DNA of 64,000 nt. Source: Chryseobacterium balustinum (lineage in GTDB: Bacteria; Bacteroidota; Bacteroidia; Flavobacteriales; Weeksellaceae). This document shows, piece after piece, positions 34,217-42,847 of the stretch; positions within the stretch are counted from its first letter, which is position 1, and each line of letters starts with the position of its first letter. The DNA lies in contig NZ_FUZE01000001.1 in assembly GCF_900168205.1 (NCBI RefSeq), forward strand, positions 620,001 to 684,000, in the 5' to 3' direction. The notes below the pieces were generated by a model. The model had not been told where the DNA came from, ran no database searches, and worked only from the letters and a program-made list of their open reading frames with translations. A program made the position numbers and the translations under genes.

Positions 34217-35482
34217 TTAAGATTCTTTTAAAATTTTAAATCCGATACTGCAATTTAAGCAATTTTTTGCTTTACAATAGTTTTTAAAATGATAAATCAG
34301 GCTTTGACTTTCTATTGAAGTTTTAGTTTTTAAACCTAATTTCTTCCATTCTTTAATAATTGAATTTTTTTCTGATTGAATTTCACTGTAAAAAAATAAA
34401 ATTTCGTCATTGATATTTTCATTCTGATGTTTGTGATAGGCATATTTTACAGGAAGAATTGTATTCAAAATAATCAGTTCAATGAAATCTTTCGTTAAAA
34501 CTTTGGGATGATGAATAGAAGATATTTTACCAAAATTAAAATGGTCAGTCCAATAGTCTGAAGCCTGAATTTCTTTGAAAATTTCAAACAAACTATTTGT
34601 GTTTTGTGCTGAAATAATTTTTGAAAATAAATTCTGATGCTGAAAATAGAGGTCAGCAAACTGTGACAAACGAATTGTCGGAAAATTGGGTGGCCTTAAT
34701 CGAAGAAACTTGGGACGAATGATGATTTCAGGGATGTTATATTTAGCTTTAAGAAAATCAAATTCTCTTTTCCAGATTTTCATTTGTGCATCTAGCGGGG
34801 TTTCAAGCCAACCTGAAATTCCGAAAAACAATGCTTCGAGCTGTGTTTTATTTTGCCGTATTTTATTGATGATCGTAAAATCAATGCTTTCTGCAATCTG
34901 TTTAAATAACAAAGCATTTACAGTTAAGCCAAAAGAGTAGGCGAGATGATGAAACATAACAGCTTCATAATTGTTTTTATGGCGCTGTAAATCGACTTCT
35001 ATTTCTAAAGATTTTTGCTCCAGCTTTTTGAGCAAATTTTCTTCATGAAAGTTAATCGGGATTTTCTTTGTGTCGAAAATCTTTTCACACGGAATAAACT
35101 GGTTTTCCTTCAAAAGATTTTCATACTTCTGAAAAACATTGCTGTCGATATAATCTTTCAGTTCAAGAGTTGGAATATTTTGGTCTTTAAATTCTTTGAT
35201 GTCAACATCATTCTGGAAAACTACATGTAAAATGATATTCTGATAAGCTGGATCTTTTGAGTGTTGATGAAAAATCCAGTCAGAAGATTTTACATGAAGC
35301 TCGATGTTGCCGGCAAGGATAATATTTTTGGTTTTAATCTTTGCCATCAGAAAATCGGGTCCGGAATCTGTATTCCATCGTCCAAAATCTAAAATTTCAA
35401 CAGGATCTCCGTTGGTATCTGTAAAATCGAAATGGGTGAATACTTTGAAATTCCAAAGATATTGAAGCAATTTTTCATTCAT
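34217..35482 (-). CDS. DUF2851 family protein
   Basis: A 421-residue cytoplasmic protein of a Bacteroidota-specific uncharacterised family. Recognisable conserved segments are LLQYLWNFKVF at the N-terminus, DFGRWNTDSGPDFLMAKI (about residues 31-48), NIELHVKSSDWIFHQHS and a C-terminal cysteine pair CKAKNCLNCSIG (about 401-412) that could bind a metal. The His/Asp-rich N-terminal half is suggestive of a nuclease-like fold but I cannot confirm it. It is the first gene of the minus-strand unit ending with the GNAT. Confidence 0.85.
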   Translation of the reverse strand: MNEKLLQYLWNFKVFTHFDFTDTNGDPVEILDFGRWNTDSGPDFLMAKIKTKNIILAGNIELHVKSSDWIFHQHSKDPAYQNIILHVVFQNDVDIKEFKDQNIPTLELKDYIDSNVFQKYENLLKENQFIPCEKIFDTKKIPINFHEENLLKKLEQKSLEIEVDLQRHKNNYEAVMFHHLAYSFGLTVNALLFKQIAESIDFTIINKIRQNKTQLEALFFGISGWLETPLDAQMKIWKREFDFLKAKYNIPEIIIRPKFLRLRPPNFPTIRLSQFADLYFQHQNLFSKIISAQNTNSLFEIFKEIQASDYWTDHFNFGKISSIHHPKVLTKDFIELIILNTILPVKYAYHKHQNENINDEILFFYSEIQSEKNSIIKEWKKLGLKTKTSIESQSLIYHFKNYCKAKNCLNCSIGFKILKES

Positions 35483-35548
35483 CAGTTGTGGTTTTGTGTT
35501 ACAACTAATTTAGGGAAAAATATTTTGAGAATTAATATTTTTTTTGAT

Positions 35549-35637
35549 TAGGTTTTTAGGTTGCGCTCCTACGGATCGCTGCAATTCATAGACTAGCTAA
35601 TGTTTTCTACAAAGGTTCAGCTCCGAAGGAGCTGAAC
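35549..35637. repeat. intergenic repeat block with GTTCAGCTCC/GGAGCTGAAC hairpin
   Basis: It begins with AGGTTTTTAGGTTGC (35549-35563), close to the complement of the right arm of the cassette at 1125-1583, and ends with a perfect 10-bp stem with a GAA loop (35615-35637). The 281-nt gap upstream of DUF2851 holds no ORF. The content fits dispersed repeats of this genus. Confidence 0.45.
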
Positions 35638-35717
35638 TGAACTAATTCAATATTTTTTTAAATATCAAACACTATGTTCTTAATTAAGATATTTTTCAAA
35701 AAAATTGTAAACAAAAA

Positions 35718-35741
35718 AAGCCAGAGCAACCGCCCTGACTT
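35718..35741 (-). terminator. intrinsic terminator of bshA
   Basis: On the minus strand AAGTCAGGGC pairs with GCTCTGGCTT (10 bp with two wobbles), followed by a T run. It ends the GH3-bshA unit. Confidence 0.75.
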
Positions 35742-35763
35742 TTAATTTTATTTTAGAAAAAAA

Positions 35764-36912
35764 CTAAGCTTTTGCCGGCTCTTTTACAAAATTTGCAATT
35801 GTTGTTTTATACATTTCTTCATAAATTGGAAGAATGTTTTTCAAATCAAATTTTACAGCTTGTTCTTTAGCATTAATTTTCATTTGTGCTAAAAGTTCTT
35901 CATTGCTCAAAAGTTTGATGCAATAATTGCTCATCGCTTCTACGTTACCTATTTCAGCTAAAAATCCTGTTTCGCCCTGAATGTTTACTTCAGGGATTCC
36001 ACCAGCATTTGAGCTGATTACTGGAGTGTATGCTGCCATCGCTTCTAAAGCTGCCAAACCGAAGCTTTCCTGCTCAGATGGAAGTAAAAAGACGTCTGAA
36101 AGCTGTAAAATTCTATACAAATCATTTACTTTTCCTAAAAGACGGATTTTTGAAATCAAATCTGGGTTTTCTTCTAAGAACTGATTGACTTTTTCCATAT
36201 CGGGACCTTCTCCGATAATAATAAGTTTAGATTTTACTTTCTTCTCTACATTTTTAAAGATTTGTAAAACTTCATCTACACGTTTTACCGGACGCAAATT
36301 GGATACGTGAATCAGTATTTTTTCATCCTCATTGGCAAACTGTGTTCGCTGACATTCATTAAGTTCATCAAATTCAGAATTGTCAATAAAATTGGTAATT
36401 ACTTGAATTTCTTTTTTAATATTAAAAAACTGTAACGTATCTTTTTTCAGACTTTCAGAAACTGAAGTAATGGCATCCGATTTATTAATCGAAAATTCTA
36501 CCGCATGTTTGTAGCTTGGATGCTGACCTACTAATGTGATATCTGTTCCGTGAAGTGTGGTTACCAAAGGAATGTCGTTGTTATCTTCCTTCAACATTTG
36601 CTTTGCTGTAAAAGCCGCATAAGCATAAGGAATGGCGTAATGGGCGTGAAGCAAATCTAGTTTATAAAGATTCACAACACGATATATCATCGAGCTTAAT
36701 GCAATATCATAAGGCTGATATTGAAAAAGCGGATACGTCTGAACATTTACCTTATGGAAGAAAATATTAGGGTTGGTAATATCTAATCTTGCTGGAAGTG
36801 CCGAACTAATGAAGTGTACTTCATAGCCTTTGTTGGCTAGAGACATCCCGAGTTCTGTTGCCACAATTCCGCTTCCGCCGTATGTTGGATAGCAAAGTAT
36901 GCCTATTTTCAT
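35764..36912 (-). CDS. bshA: N-acetyl-alpha-D-glucosaminyl L-malate synthase
   Basis: A GT4 retaining glycosyltransferase that joins GlcNAc from UDP-GlcNAc to L-malate, the first step of bacillithiol synthesis. The sequence begins with the BshA-specific CYPTYGGSGIVATELG (residues 6-21) and includes HAHYAIPYA, TTLHGTDITLVG (about 116-127) and the donor-binding EQESFGLAALEAMA near residue 280. It has 382 residues, normal for the family. The GH3 gene lies 10 nt upstream in the same direction. It implies that the cell makes bacillithiol as its low-molecular-weight thiol, relevant to the OsmC protein in this window. Confidence 0.93.
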   Translation of the reverse strand: MKIGILCYPTYGGSGIVATELGMSLANKGYEVHFISSALPARLDITNPNIFFHKVNVQTYPLFQYQPYDIALSSMIYRVVNLYKLDLLHAHYAIPYAYAAFTAKQMLKEDNNDIPLVTTLHGTDITLVGQHPSYKHAVEFSINKSDAITSVSESLKKDTLQFFNIKKEIQVITNFIDNSEFDELNECQRTQFANEDEKILIHVSNLRPVKRVDEVLQIFKNVEKKVKSKLIIIGEGPDMEKVNQFLEENPDLISKIRLLGKVNDLYRILQLSDVFLLPSEQESFGLAALEAMAAYTPVISSNAGGIPEVNIQGETGFLAEIGNVEAMSNYCIKLLSNEELLAQMKINAKEQAVKFDLKNILPIYEEMYKTTIANFVKEPAKA

Positions 36913-36922
36913 TGTACTGTTG

Positions 36923-38653
36923 TTATTTTGAAGTGATGAATTCTGTTGATTTTGAAAATTTAAATGGGTCTAAAGTTATTCCCATTCCTGGTTTTAATTG
37001 GTCATTAACTAAAACAGGAAGTTTTCCTGGAATTATAGTCTTTCCGCGAAATGCATCGGCAGTTGCCGTCATAGAATCATCGTTGTTTTCGTAAGAAACC
37101 AAAACGGTGGAAACTTTAGAAATATCAATGTCCTTCAAAGCATATGCGCTTCCGAAAACATTTAGAATAACATTTTGGTTTTTAGTTAAATCTGCCAATA
37201 TCTTTTTAGATTCTGCTGAAATTTTGTAAGGCTTGTAAGCTGTAGAGTTATCTTTATGGAAACCTACAATTACCGTTGAGTTTGCCGGAATTGTATTGAT
37301 CTCTGAAGCTTTTTTAATAATAACTTTAACATCTAGTTTTAACCTGTTTTCAAAAGTCTGATAAGGAGCTTCTTCCAATGGAATATAGTAATAGGTTGAG
37401 TTATAATTTAACGGAAGCAATTTCTTCTCATCTTTCAATAATGTTAAAGCATTTGAATAAAGATTTTGAACCAGCTTCGTATGTGAATCATTATTGAGGT
37501 CGTAATTTACATTTTCAGGATTTTTTGGAGTGTATTGGTTTAAGCCTAAAAAATATTTAGTTAATAAAATTTTCTTTACGCTTTCTTCCACTCTCGATTG
37601 AGAAATTTCTCCTTGATCAATTGCTTTCTGAATGAGTTTTTTACCTTCTGAAACACCTTGTGAGAATAGCATGATGTCATTTCCTGCCTTGAAAGCTAAT
37701 GCGTCCAGTTCACCTGGTTTGTATTTATTAGCTACAGCTCCCATATTTAAAGCATCAGTGATGATTAAACCTTTGTAGCCTAATTTTTCTTTTAATAATC
37801 CGGTAATGATATTTTTTGAAATAGAAGCTGGGATTCCTTTACCTGATTCCAGACTTGGAACGTATAAATGCGCCACCATTACACCGCCAATTCCTTTATT
37901 CATTAAATCTTTAAAAGGTGCTAATTCTATTTTATTTAATCTTTGCAAACTGTGAGAAACTACGGGTAGATCGAGGTGAGAGTCTGTATTGGTATCACCA
38001 TGTCCCGGAAAATGTTTAATCGCCGCAAGAATATTGTGGTCTTGCAAACCATTTACATAAGATAAAGCAGATTGAGTTACGTTAGAAACTTCTGAACCGA
38101 AACTTCTGTTTCCAATAATCGGATTGTTTGGATTGGTATTGACGTCAACCACCGGTGCAAAATCCCAATTGATGCCCATTCTTTTGCAGTCTTCGGCAAT
38201 TTTAGCAGCCATCTGATAAATAAGATTTTTATCCTGAATTGCTCCCAACGTCATTGCCCATGGAAACTTGTGAGCGGTGTTGATTCTTTGATACAATCCC
38301 CATTCAGCATCCATTCCGATCATTAACGGGACTTTTGACTTTTGCTGAAATTCATTCACAAGATTAATTTCTTTTGCTGCATCATCTTGCATCAGAATTA
38401 ATCCGCCGATTTTATCATTGGTAACGATATTTCTTATCTGATTGATGTAGTTTTCATCTTTATTGGTATAAAGAGCCACAATAAAAAGCTGACCTAGTTT
38501 TTCATCTTGAGAAAGACTGTTGTAAGTTTGGTCTACCCATTCTTTTGCTTTTTTTAAATCTTGCTTTGAAATATCTTTAGGCTGATATTGTGCCGAAAGA
38601 TTTAAACTGAATAAAACGGTAATTAAGAGAAAATTAAAAGCTAATTTCTTCAT
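36923..38653 (-). CDS. secreted GH3 beta-N-acetylglucosaminidase-like enzyme
   Basis: A 576-residue exported hydrolase of the NagZ-like GH3 group, which removes GlcNAc from cell-wall fragments. The signal peptide is residues 1-21 (ending LNLSAQ). The family hallmark KHFPGHGDTNTDSH (about residues 193-206, containing the His/Asp dyad of NagZ) and the nucleophile aspartate in IITDALNMGAV (about 297-307) are present. A C-terminal domain of about 180 residues (YYIPLEEAPYQTF ...) extends beyond minimal NagZ. It lies 10 nt from bshA; whether the two are functionally linked is unclear. Confidence 0.9.
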   Translation of the reverse strand: MKKLAFNFLLITVLFSLNLSAQYQPKDISKQDLKKAKEWVDQTYNSLSQDEKLGQLFIVALYTNKDENYINQIRNIVTNDKIGGLILMQDDAAKEINLVNEFQQKSKVPLMIGMDAEWGLYQRINTAHKFPWAMTLGAIQDKNLIYQMAAKIAEDCKRMGINWDFAPVVDVNTNPNNPIIGNRSFGSEVSNVTQSALSYVNGLQDHNILAAIKHFPGHGDTNTDSHLDLPVVSHSLQRLNKIELAPFKDLMNKGIGGVMVAHLYVPSLESGKGIPASISKNIITGLLKEKLGYKGLIITDALNMGAVANKYKPGELDALAFKAGNDIMLFSQGVSEGKKLIQKAIDQGEISQSRVEESVKKILLTKYFLGLNQYTPKNPENVNYDLNNDSHTKLVQNLYSNALTLLKDEKKLLPLNYNSTYYYIPLEEAPYQTFENRLKLDVKVIIKKASEINTIPANSTVIVGFHKDNSTAYKPYKISAESKKILADLTKNQNVILNVFGSAYALKDIDISKVSTVLVSYENNDDSMTATADAFRGKTIIPGKLPVLVNDQLKPGMGITLDPFKFSKSTEFITSK

Positions 38654-38765
38654 GATTTTTGAATATGAACAAAAATACGATTAAAAAAATGATGAATACT
38701 AAAGTTTTTTTGATTTTTGGTATATGTTTTGATTCCGCCTTTAGTAATATTAAACTTAATTTAAA

Positions 38766-39290
38766 ATGAAAAAAATTATTCCATTTTTAATGCTTGCATT
38801 TGTCAGTATATTTACAGTTAGTTGTGATAATGATGATGATATAGTTGAAGTACCTGTAGACTACGATACTTATTCTACAGCATATGATATAGCTCCGAAC
38901 TTTACCAGAGTTAATAGTTCGTTATATGAATATGTTGATGAGTTTACAAAACCTTTAGTTGAATCTGATGTAGTGCTTGTTTATATGCAAACTGACACAA
39001 CAAATAATGGATCTCCTATTTGGAAATTATTACCGTATACCTTCTTTACTAATAATGCAAATAATGATGAGGTTGATTATGGTTTTGATTTCAGTAAATT
39101 TGATTTTAGCATTACTGTTAATTCAACTTTGAATCTTGATACTAATTCTTCTTATTATACGAATAAAAAATTTAGAGTAGTAACTGTTCCTGCAAAATCT
39201 GGTAAAAATGGCGGTGTAGATTATAACGATTACAACAGTGTAATTAAATTCTACAACATTGATGAGTCAAAAATCAAATTTAAAAATTAA
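38766..39290 (+). CDS. surface-type lipoprotein of unknown function
   Basis: A 174-residue lipoprotein. The lipobox gives a lipidated Cys20 (VSIFTVSC) directly followed by DNDDD, an acidic stretch like those that send flavobacterial lipoproteins to the outer surface. The mature part is rich in Asp, Asn, Tyr and Thr and predicted beta-rich (DYDTYSTAYDIAPNFTRV). No family is recognised. It is a single-gene unit that diverges from the GH3 gene and converges on ribA, with a shared terminator. Confidence 0.75.
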   Translation: MKKIIPFLMLAFVSIFTVSCDNDDDIVEVPVDYDTYSTAYDIAPNFTRVNSSLYEYVDEFTKPLVESDVVLVYMQTDTTNNGSPIWKLLPYTFFTNNANNDEVDYGFDFSKFDFSITVNSTLNLDTNSSYYTNKKFRVVTVPAKSGKNGGVDYNDYNSVIKFYNIDESKIKFKN

Positions 39291-39317
39291 GAATCTTTTC
39301 AAATTTTTATAATAAAA

Positions 39318-39349
39318 AAAGCGCCGGAAATTTACTTTTCAGCGCTTTT
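39318..39349. terminator. bidirectional terminator
   Basis: AAAGCGC (39318-39324) pairs with GCGCTTT (39342-39348), extended inside by a few pairs of CGGAAA with TTTTCA; the flanks are A- and T-rich. It lies between the convergent lipoprotein and ribA genes. Confidence 0.78.
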
Positions 39350-39357
39350 GATTTAAA

Positions 39358-39951
39358 TTATTTCTGGTCATCTAAAAAATGGCCGAAGAAATCTTTTTTT
39401 GTCTGTAAATATTCTTTACTATTTTCATTTGCCGGAATCTGCAATGGAACTCTTGAGTTGAGGTTGATATTGCTTTCTTCTACAAATTTTACCTTTTCCG
39501 GATTGTTGGTTAAAAGGTTAATGTTTTCAATTTTTAATTGGTTTAAAATTTCGATAGCAATACCAAAATTCCGGTCATCTGCAGGTAAGCCAAGTTCTAG
39601 ATTTGCCTGTACGGTATCAAAACCTTTTTCCTGAAGAGAATATGCTTTAAGCTTATTGATGATTCCGATGTTTCTGCCTTCCTGACGAAGATAAATGATG
39701 AGTCCGCCGTTTTCGTGCATGTATTTCATTGCTGCATCAAGCTGTTGCCCGCATTCGCATTTTTTTGAATGGAAAACTTCTCCGGTAATGCATTCAGAAT
39801 GAAAACGTACATTGACAGGCTGAGAAAAATCTGTATTTTCTGCGACAACTGCCATGTGTGGCATCCAGTCATTTTCATCTTCCGAAAAAGCAATCATTCG
39901 GAAATTACCGTGTTCTGTAGGAACATTAGCTTCCGCCTGAATTTTAATCAT
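39358..39951 (-). CDS. ribA: GTP cyclohydrolase II
   Basis: Converts GTP to 2,5-diamino-6-ribosylamino-pyrimidinone phosphate at the start of riboflavin synthesis. The zinc ligands are in SECITGEVFHSKKCECGQQ (about residues 52-70) and the substrate motif is RQEGRNIG (about 90-97). It is a 197-residue stand-alone enzyme, whereas many Bacteroidota carry a RibBA fusion; a separate ribB or ribBA must exist elsewhere. It lies 13 nt after a lipoprotein gene in a minus-strand block. Confidence 0.93.
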   Translation of the reverse strand: MIKIQAEANVPTEHGNFRMIAFSEDENDWMPHMAVVAENTDFSQPVNVRFHSECITGEVFHSKKCECGQQLDAAMKYMHENGGLIIYLRQEGRNIGIINKLKAYSLQEKGFDTVQANLELGLPADDRNFGIAIEILNQLKIENINLLTNNPEKVKFVEESNINLNSRVPLQIPANENSKEYLQTKKDFFGHFLDDQK

Positions 39952-39964
39952 TGAATTGTTTTGT

Positions 39965-40417
39965 TTATTTTTTTCCGTTTACAGAATCTTCTATTACGGT
40001 AATATTAGTTTTGAGTCTTACCAAATATCTGTTTAATACTTCGTCCTCATCTTTCTTCAGATATTTTCTTAACTTTTGAATGTTTTTGTAAGATTTTTCC
40101 AGATTTCTGATGGTCTTATTTTTTCCTGAATTATTCCCTGCAGCTATAGCATATAGGTAATTTTGAAGAGTGTATTTTAAGGTACTTACTTCATCATTTA
40201 CAGCAGTGTTAGAAAATTTAGGAAATGTAGAAATCAGATTAGTGATTTCTGAGGCATTTACATTTTCGGTAATATTGATGCTTATACTTTTTGAATTTTC
40301 GGAATCAGATTTTGCATCACTTGAAAAGGTGTTTGATAAAGGTGATAAGTTCAGCTTTTCAGTAGCACAAGAAGAAGTGATTAATATCAGTGTTCCTAAA
40401 AAAAGTAGTCGTCTCAT
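39965..40417 (-). CDS. small lipoprotein, hypothetical
   Basis: A 150-residue predicted lipoprotein: the lipobox ILITSSC gives Cys17. The mature chain is Ser/Asn-rich at first, then strongly helical with many Lys (NLEKSYKNIQKLRKYLKK). No family is recognised. Its start overlaps the stop of the upstream DUF4254 gene by 4 nt, so the two are translationally coupled. Confidence 0.72.
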   Translation of the reverse strand: MRRLLFLGTLILITSSCATEKLNLSPLSNTFSSDAKSDSENSKSISINITENVNASEITNLISTFPKFSNTAVNDEVSTLKYTLQNYLYAIAAGNNSGKNKTIRNLEKSYKNIQKLRKYLKKDEDEVLNRYLVRLKTNITVIEDSVNGKK

Positions 40418-41025
40418 TTTTGCTCCTTTTGGTAAAGGATTGGGTTAAGACTTTCATCGTTGTACATTTTCATTTGTTTGTACACTTTCATCTTAACATC
40501 ACCGTTTTCAATATCTGTAAGTAATTGAATAATTGAAGTCGACAAATCTTCTTTCTGAGTTAGTAATACGTCTAATTTTGCCTGGCAATTTTGACGGTGC
40601 TCTTCAGAAGCAGATTCTCTGTTGGCTTCCAACGACATATGATAAACCTTTAATGCCAAAATAGATAATCTGTCAACAGCCCAAGCTGGAGTTTCAGTGT
40701 TTATTTTTGCATTAAATTTAGGAGTAATATTTTTGTATTTATCTAAAAACCAACTATCTATAAATTCTACCAAATCAGTTCTTTTTTGATTTGAAGAATC
40801 TATTGTCCTCTTTAATTGAAGAGCCTCAACAGGGTCTATGTTTTCATCTCTAATAATATCCTCTAAATGCCATTGAACGGTATCAATCCAGTTTTTAGCA
40901 TACAAAATCCGTTCCAAACTGTCTGTTTCAAAAGGATTATTTACAGGTGTTTCAACGCTGTCTAATACATGATAGTCTTCAATAGATTGGTTGAAGATTT
41001 TCCAGGCAGTATCGGTAAAATTCAT
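40414..41025 (-). CDS. DUF4254 domain-containing protein
   Basis: A 203-residue all-helical cytoplasmic protein of a Bacteroidota-typical uncharacterised family. It begins NFTDTAWKIFNQSIEDYHV and contains NWIDTVQWHLEDIIRDENID (about residues 50-69) and the ILALKVYHMSLEANRE helix (about 125-140). Relatives usually sit next to glycosyltransferase or lipoprotein genes. No activity is known. It overlaps the downstream lipoprotein gene and lies 16 nt after tatA. Confidence 0.85.
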   Translation of the reverse strand: MNFTDTAWKIFNQSIEDYHVLDSVETPVNNPFETDSLERILYAKNWIDTVQWHLEDIIRDENIDPVEALQLKRTIDSSNQKRTDLVEFIDSWFLDKYKNITPKFNAKINTETPAWAVDRLSILALKVYHMSLEANRESASEEHRQNCQAKLDVLLTQKEDLSTSIIQLLTDIENGDVKMKVYKQMKMYNDESLNPILYQKEQK

Positions 41026-41041
41026 AGAAATGAAGAATTAT

Positions 41042-41257
41042 TTAGTTGCTTTTTGGGGTGTCGTTTGAAGGGGTGTTTTCGGTAGTTTTTGCCTCCGGTT
41101 TATCTTCTTCTTTAATAGCATCTTTAAATTCTTTAATTCCAGAACCCATACCTCTCATCAATTCAGGGATTTTTTTTCCTCCGAAAAGTAATAAAAGTAT
41201 GATGGCAACGATAAGGATGTGCTGCCAAGATAACGCAAGTATTGTTAATGTGTACAT
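41042..41257 (-). CDS. tatA: twin-arginine translocase TatA/E subunit
   Basis: A 71-residue pore-forming component of the Tat export system. It has one N-terminal membrane helix (about residues 4-20), the hinge FGGKKIPELMRGMG (about 24-37) and an amphipathic helix, then a short charged tail. tatC is not in this window. It lies between EnvC-like and DUF4254 genes, spaced 30 nt and 16 nt, in an envelope-related block. Confidence 0.92.
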   Translation of the reverse strand: MYTLTILALSWQHILIVAIILLLLFGGKKIPELMRGMGSGIKEFKDAIKEEDKPEAKTTENTPSNDTPKSN

Positions 41258-41287
41258 TTCTTAAATTTTTGCAAAGTTAATCTTTTT

Positions 41288-42847
41288 TTAATATGAAACC
41301 CAACCTAAAGGGTCAACTGCATTGTTTCCATTCCAAATCTGGAAATCAAGCGTATACGTTCCGTCAAAATCCTGAGCAACTGCTCCTACCACTGTTCCTG
41401 CAGAAACCTGTTGGTTCTTAGAAACCGTTGTGCTGCTAAGATTTGAATAAATGGTAAAATAATCACCATGTTTTATCATTACCGTTCTTGTTCCATCTGC
41501 TGAAGGAATTACTTGAGATACTACTCCCGGGAAAACGGCTCTTGCAGAAGTTCCTTTTGCTACGGATATTTTGATTCCGTTATTTTCTTCCCAAATCGAT
41601 TTAAAAACAGGGTGTTGCTGTCTTCCAAATCTATGGGTGATTGTTCCTTGTGCAGGCATAGAAATTCTTCCTTTGCTTGACGCAAAATTACTTCCCGCTG
41701 CCGGAGCAGATACCCCATAATTGGTCATTGCTTTTGTTTCTGCCGCTTTCTTGTCACTTTCTTTTTTCTTTTCTAAAGCTTCTTCAGCAGCTTTTGCAGC
41801 ATTTAGTTTTGCAGTGGCTTCTTTAGCCCTTAATTCAGCATCTTCAGATGCTTTTTTAGCTGCAATCTTTCTTGCCTCGTCTTTTGCACTGGCTTCACTT
41901 TTTGCGGCATCTTCATTTCTTTTTCTTTCTTCTTCAGCTCTTTTAGCAACTAACTCTGCTGCTTTTTTTGCTTCAGCTTCGGCAAGCTTTCTTTCTCTTT
42001 CCAAAGCTTCAGCACGAGCTTTTGCTTCCGCTTCAATTCTTGCTTTTTCTCTGTCTGCAGCAATTTTTGCTAAACGAATTTTTTCGGCTTCAGCTTTTCT
42101 TCTGCTTTCTTCCTCTGCTTTGGCAATTCTTATTTCTTCAGCAATAATGGCTCTTATTTGTCCTTCTAAAGCTTTAGACTGCGTTTGTTTTTGTCTAAGA
42201 TCAGCGGTAAGTTTGGTTTCGTTTTTCTTGAAATCTGTTACCAACTGTTCTTTCTGAGCTCGTTCAACACTAATAGTTGTTAAATCTTTTTTCTGATTGA
42301 CTAATAGGTTTTCTTTTTCTGTTGCCGATCTCTTTTTCTGTTCAACAGACTTTTTTAATGCAACAGCTGCAGTTGTTATTTCTGCGGCTTTTTTATCTTG
42401 GTTATCAGAGTACTTTTTAAGATATTGTACTCTTCTTAAAGCTTCACCTAAACTTTTTGATGAAAGAATAAATGTAACTTTATTTTGTACTCCTTTGTTT
42501 TTATATGCATTGACCAAAACATGAGCAAAGTTTTTTCTTAAAACAGCAAGCTCTCTATTTTGACGATTAATTTCAAGTTGACGAAGATAAATTTCATCTT
42601 CAATAAATCTTTTTTCTTTTTGAGTATTGTTATAAACCTTTTCTCTAAGCGCTAATTTTTTATTAACGTTATCCAAATATGATATAGATAATTTAGATTC
42701 GTTTCTTGTTTTTGCCAAATCTGAATTTATCTGAGCTATCTGTTTTTTTAGGTCAGCATTTTGTTTCTGTAACTGTTCTTTATTTTGTTGGCCAAATTGT
42801 AAACCGAACAGCAAAATGCCTATTAAAAAGCTAATTTTTTTAATCAT
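41288..42847 (-). CDS. EnvC-like murein hydrolase activator with degenerate LytM domain
   Basis: A 519-residue exported protein. After a signal peptide (ending LFGLQFGQQ) comes a long coiled coil (about residues 22-370), very rich in Ala, Lys and Glu in its second half, followed by a C-terminal M23/LytM domain (about 390-519, GRISMPAQGTITHRFG). The zinc ligands of active LytM enzymes are missing: NNGIKI replaces HxGxD, IYSNLSS replaces YxHL and TLDFQIW replaces HLHFE. It should therefore activate amidases at division rather than cut peptidoglycan, like EnvC. It overlaps the upstream DUF4292 gene by 4 nt. Confidence 0.9.
   Translation of the reverse strand: MIKKISFLIGILLFGLQFGQQNKEQLQKQNADLKKQIAQINSDLAKTRNESKLSISYLDNVNKKLALREKVYNNTQKEKRFIEDEIYLRQLEINRQNRELAVLRKNFAHVLVNAYKNKGVQNKVTFILSSKSLGEALRRVQYLKKYSDNQDKKAAEITTAAVALKKSVEQKKRSATEKENLLVNQKKDLTTISVERAQKEQLVTDFKKNETKLTADLRQKQTQSKALEGQIRAIIAEEIRIAKAEEESRRKAEAEKIRLAKIAADREKARIEAEAKARAEALERERKLAEAEAKKAAELVAKRAEEERKRNEDAAKSEASAKDEARKIAAKKASEDAELRAKEATAKLNAAKAAEEALEKKKESDKKAAETKAMTNYGVSAPAAGSNFASSKGRISMPAQGTITHRFGRQQHPVFKSIWEENNGIKISVAKGTSARAVFPGVVSQVIPSADGTRTVMIKHGDYFTIYSNLSSTTVSKNQQVSAGTVVGAVAQDFDGTYTLDFQIWNGNNAVDPLGWVSY

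Noticed and set aside
41721..42257. A 178-codon open frame antisense to the EnvC-like coiled coil
   Set aside because: It is rich in Ala, Ser and Phe because it mirrors the Ala/Lys/Glu codons of the coiled coil. It has no family features and lies wholly inside a well-supported gene.
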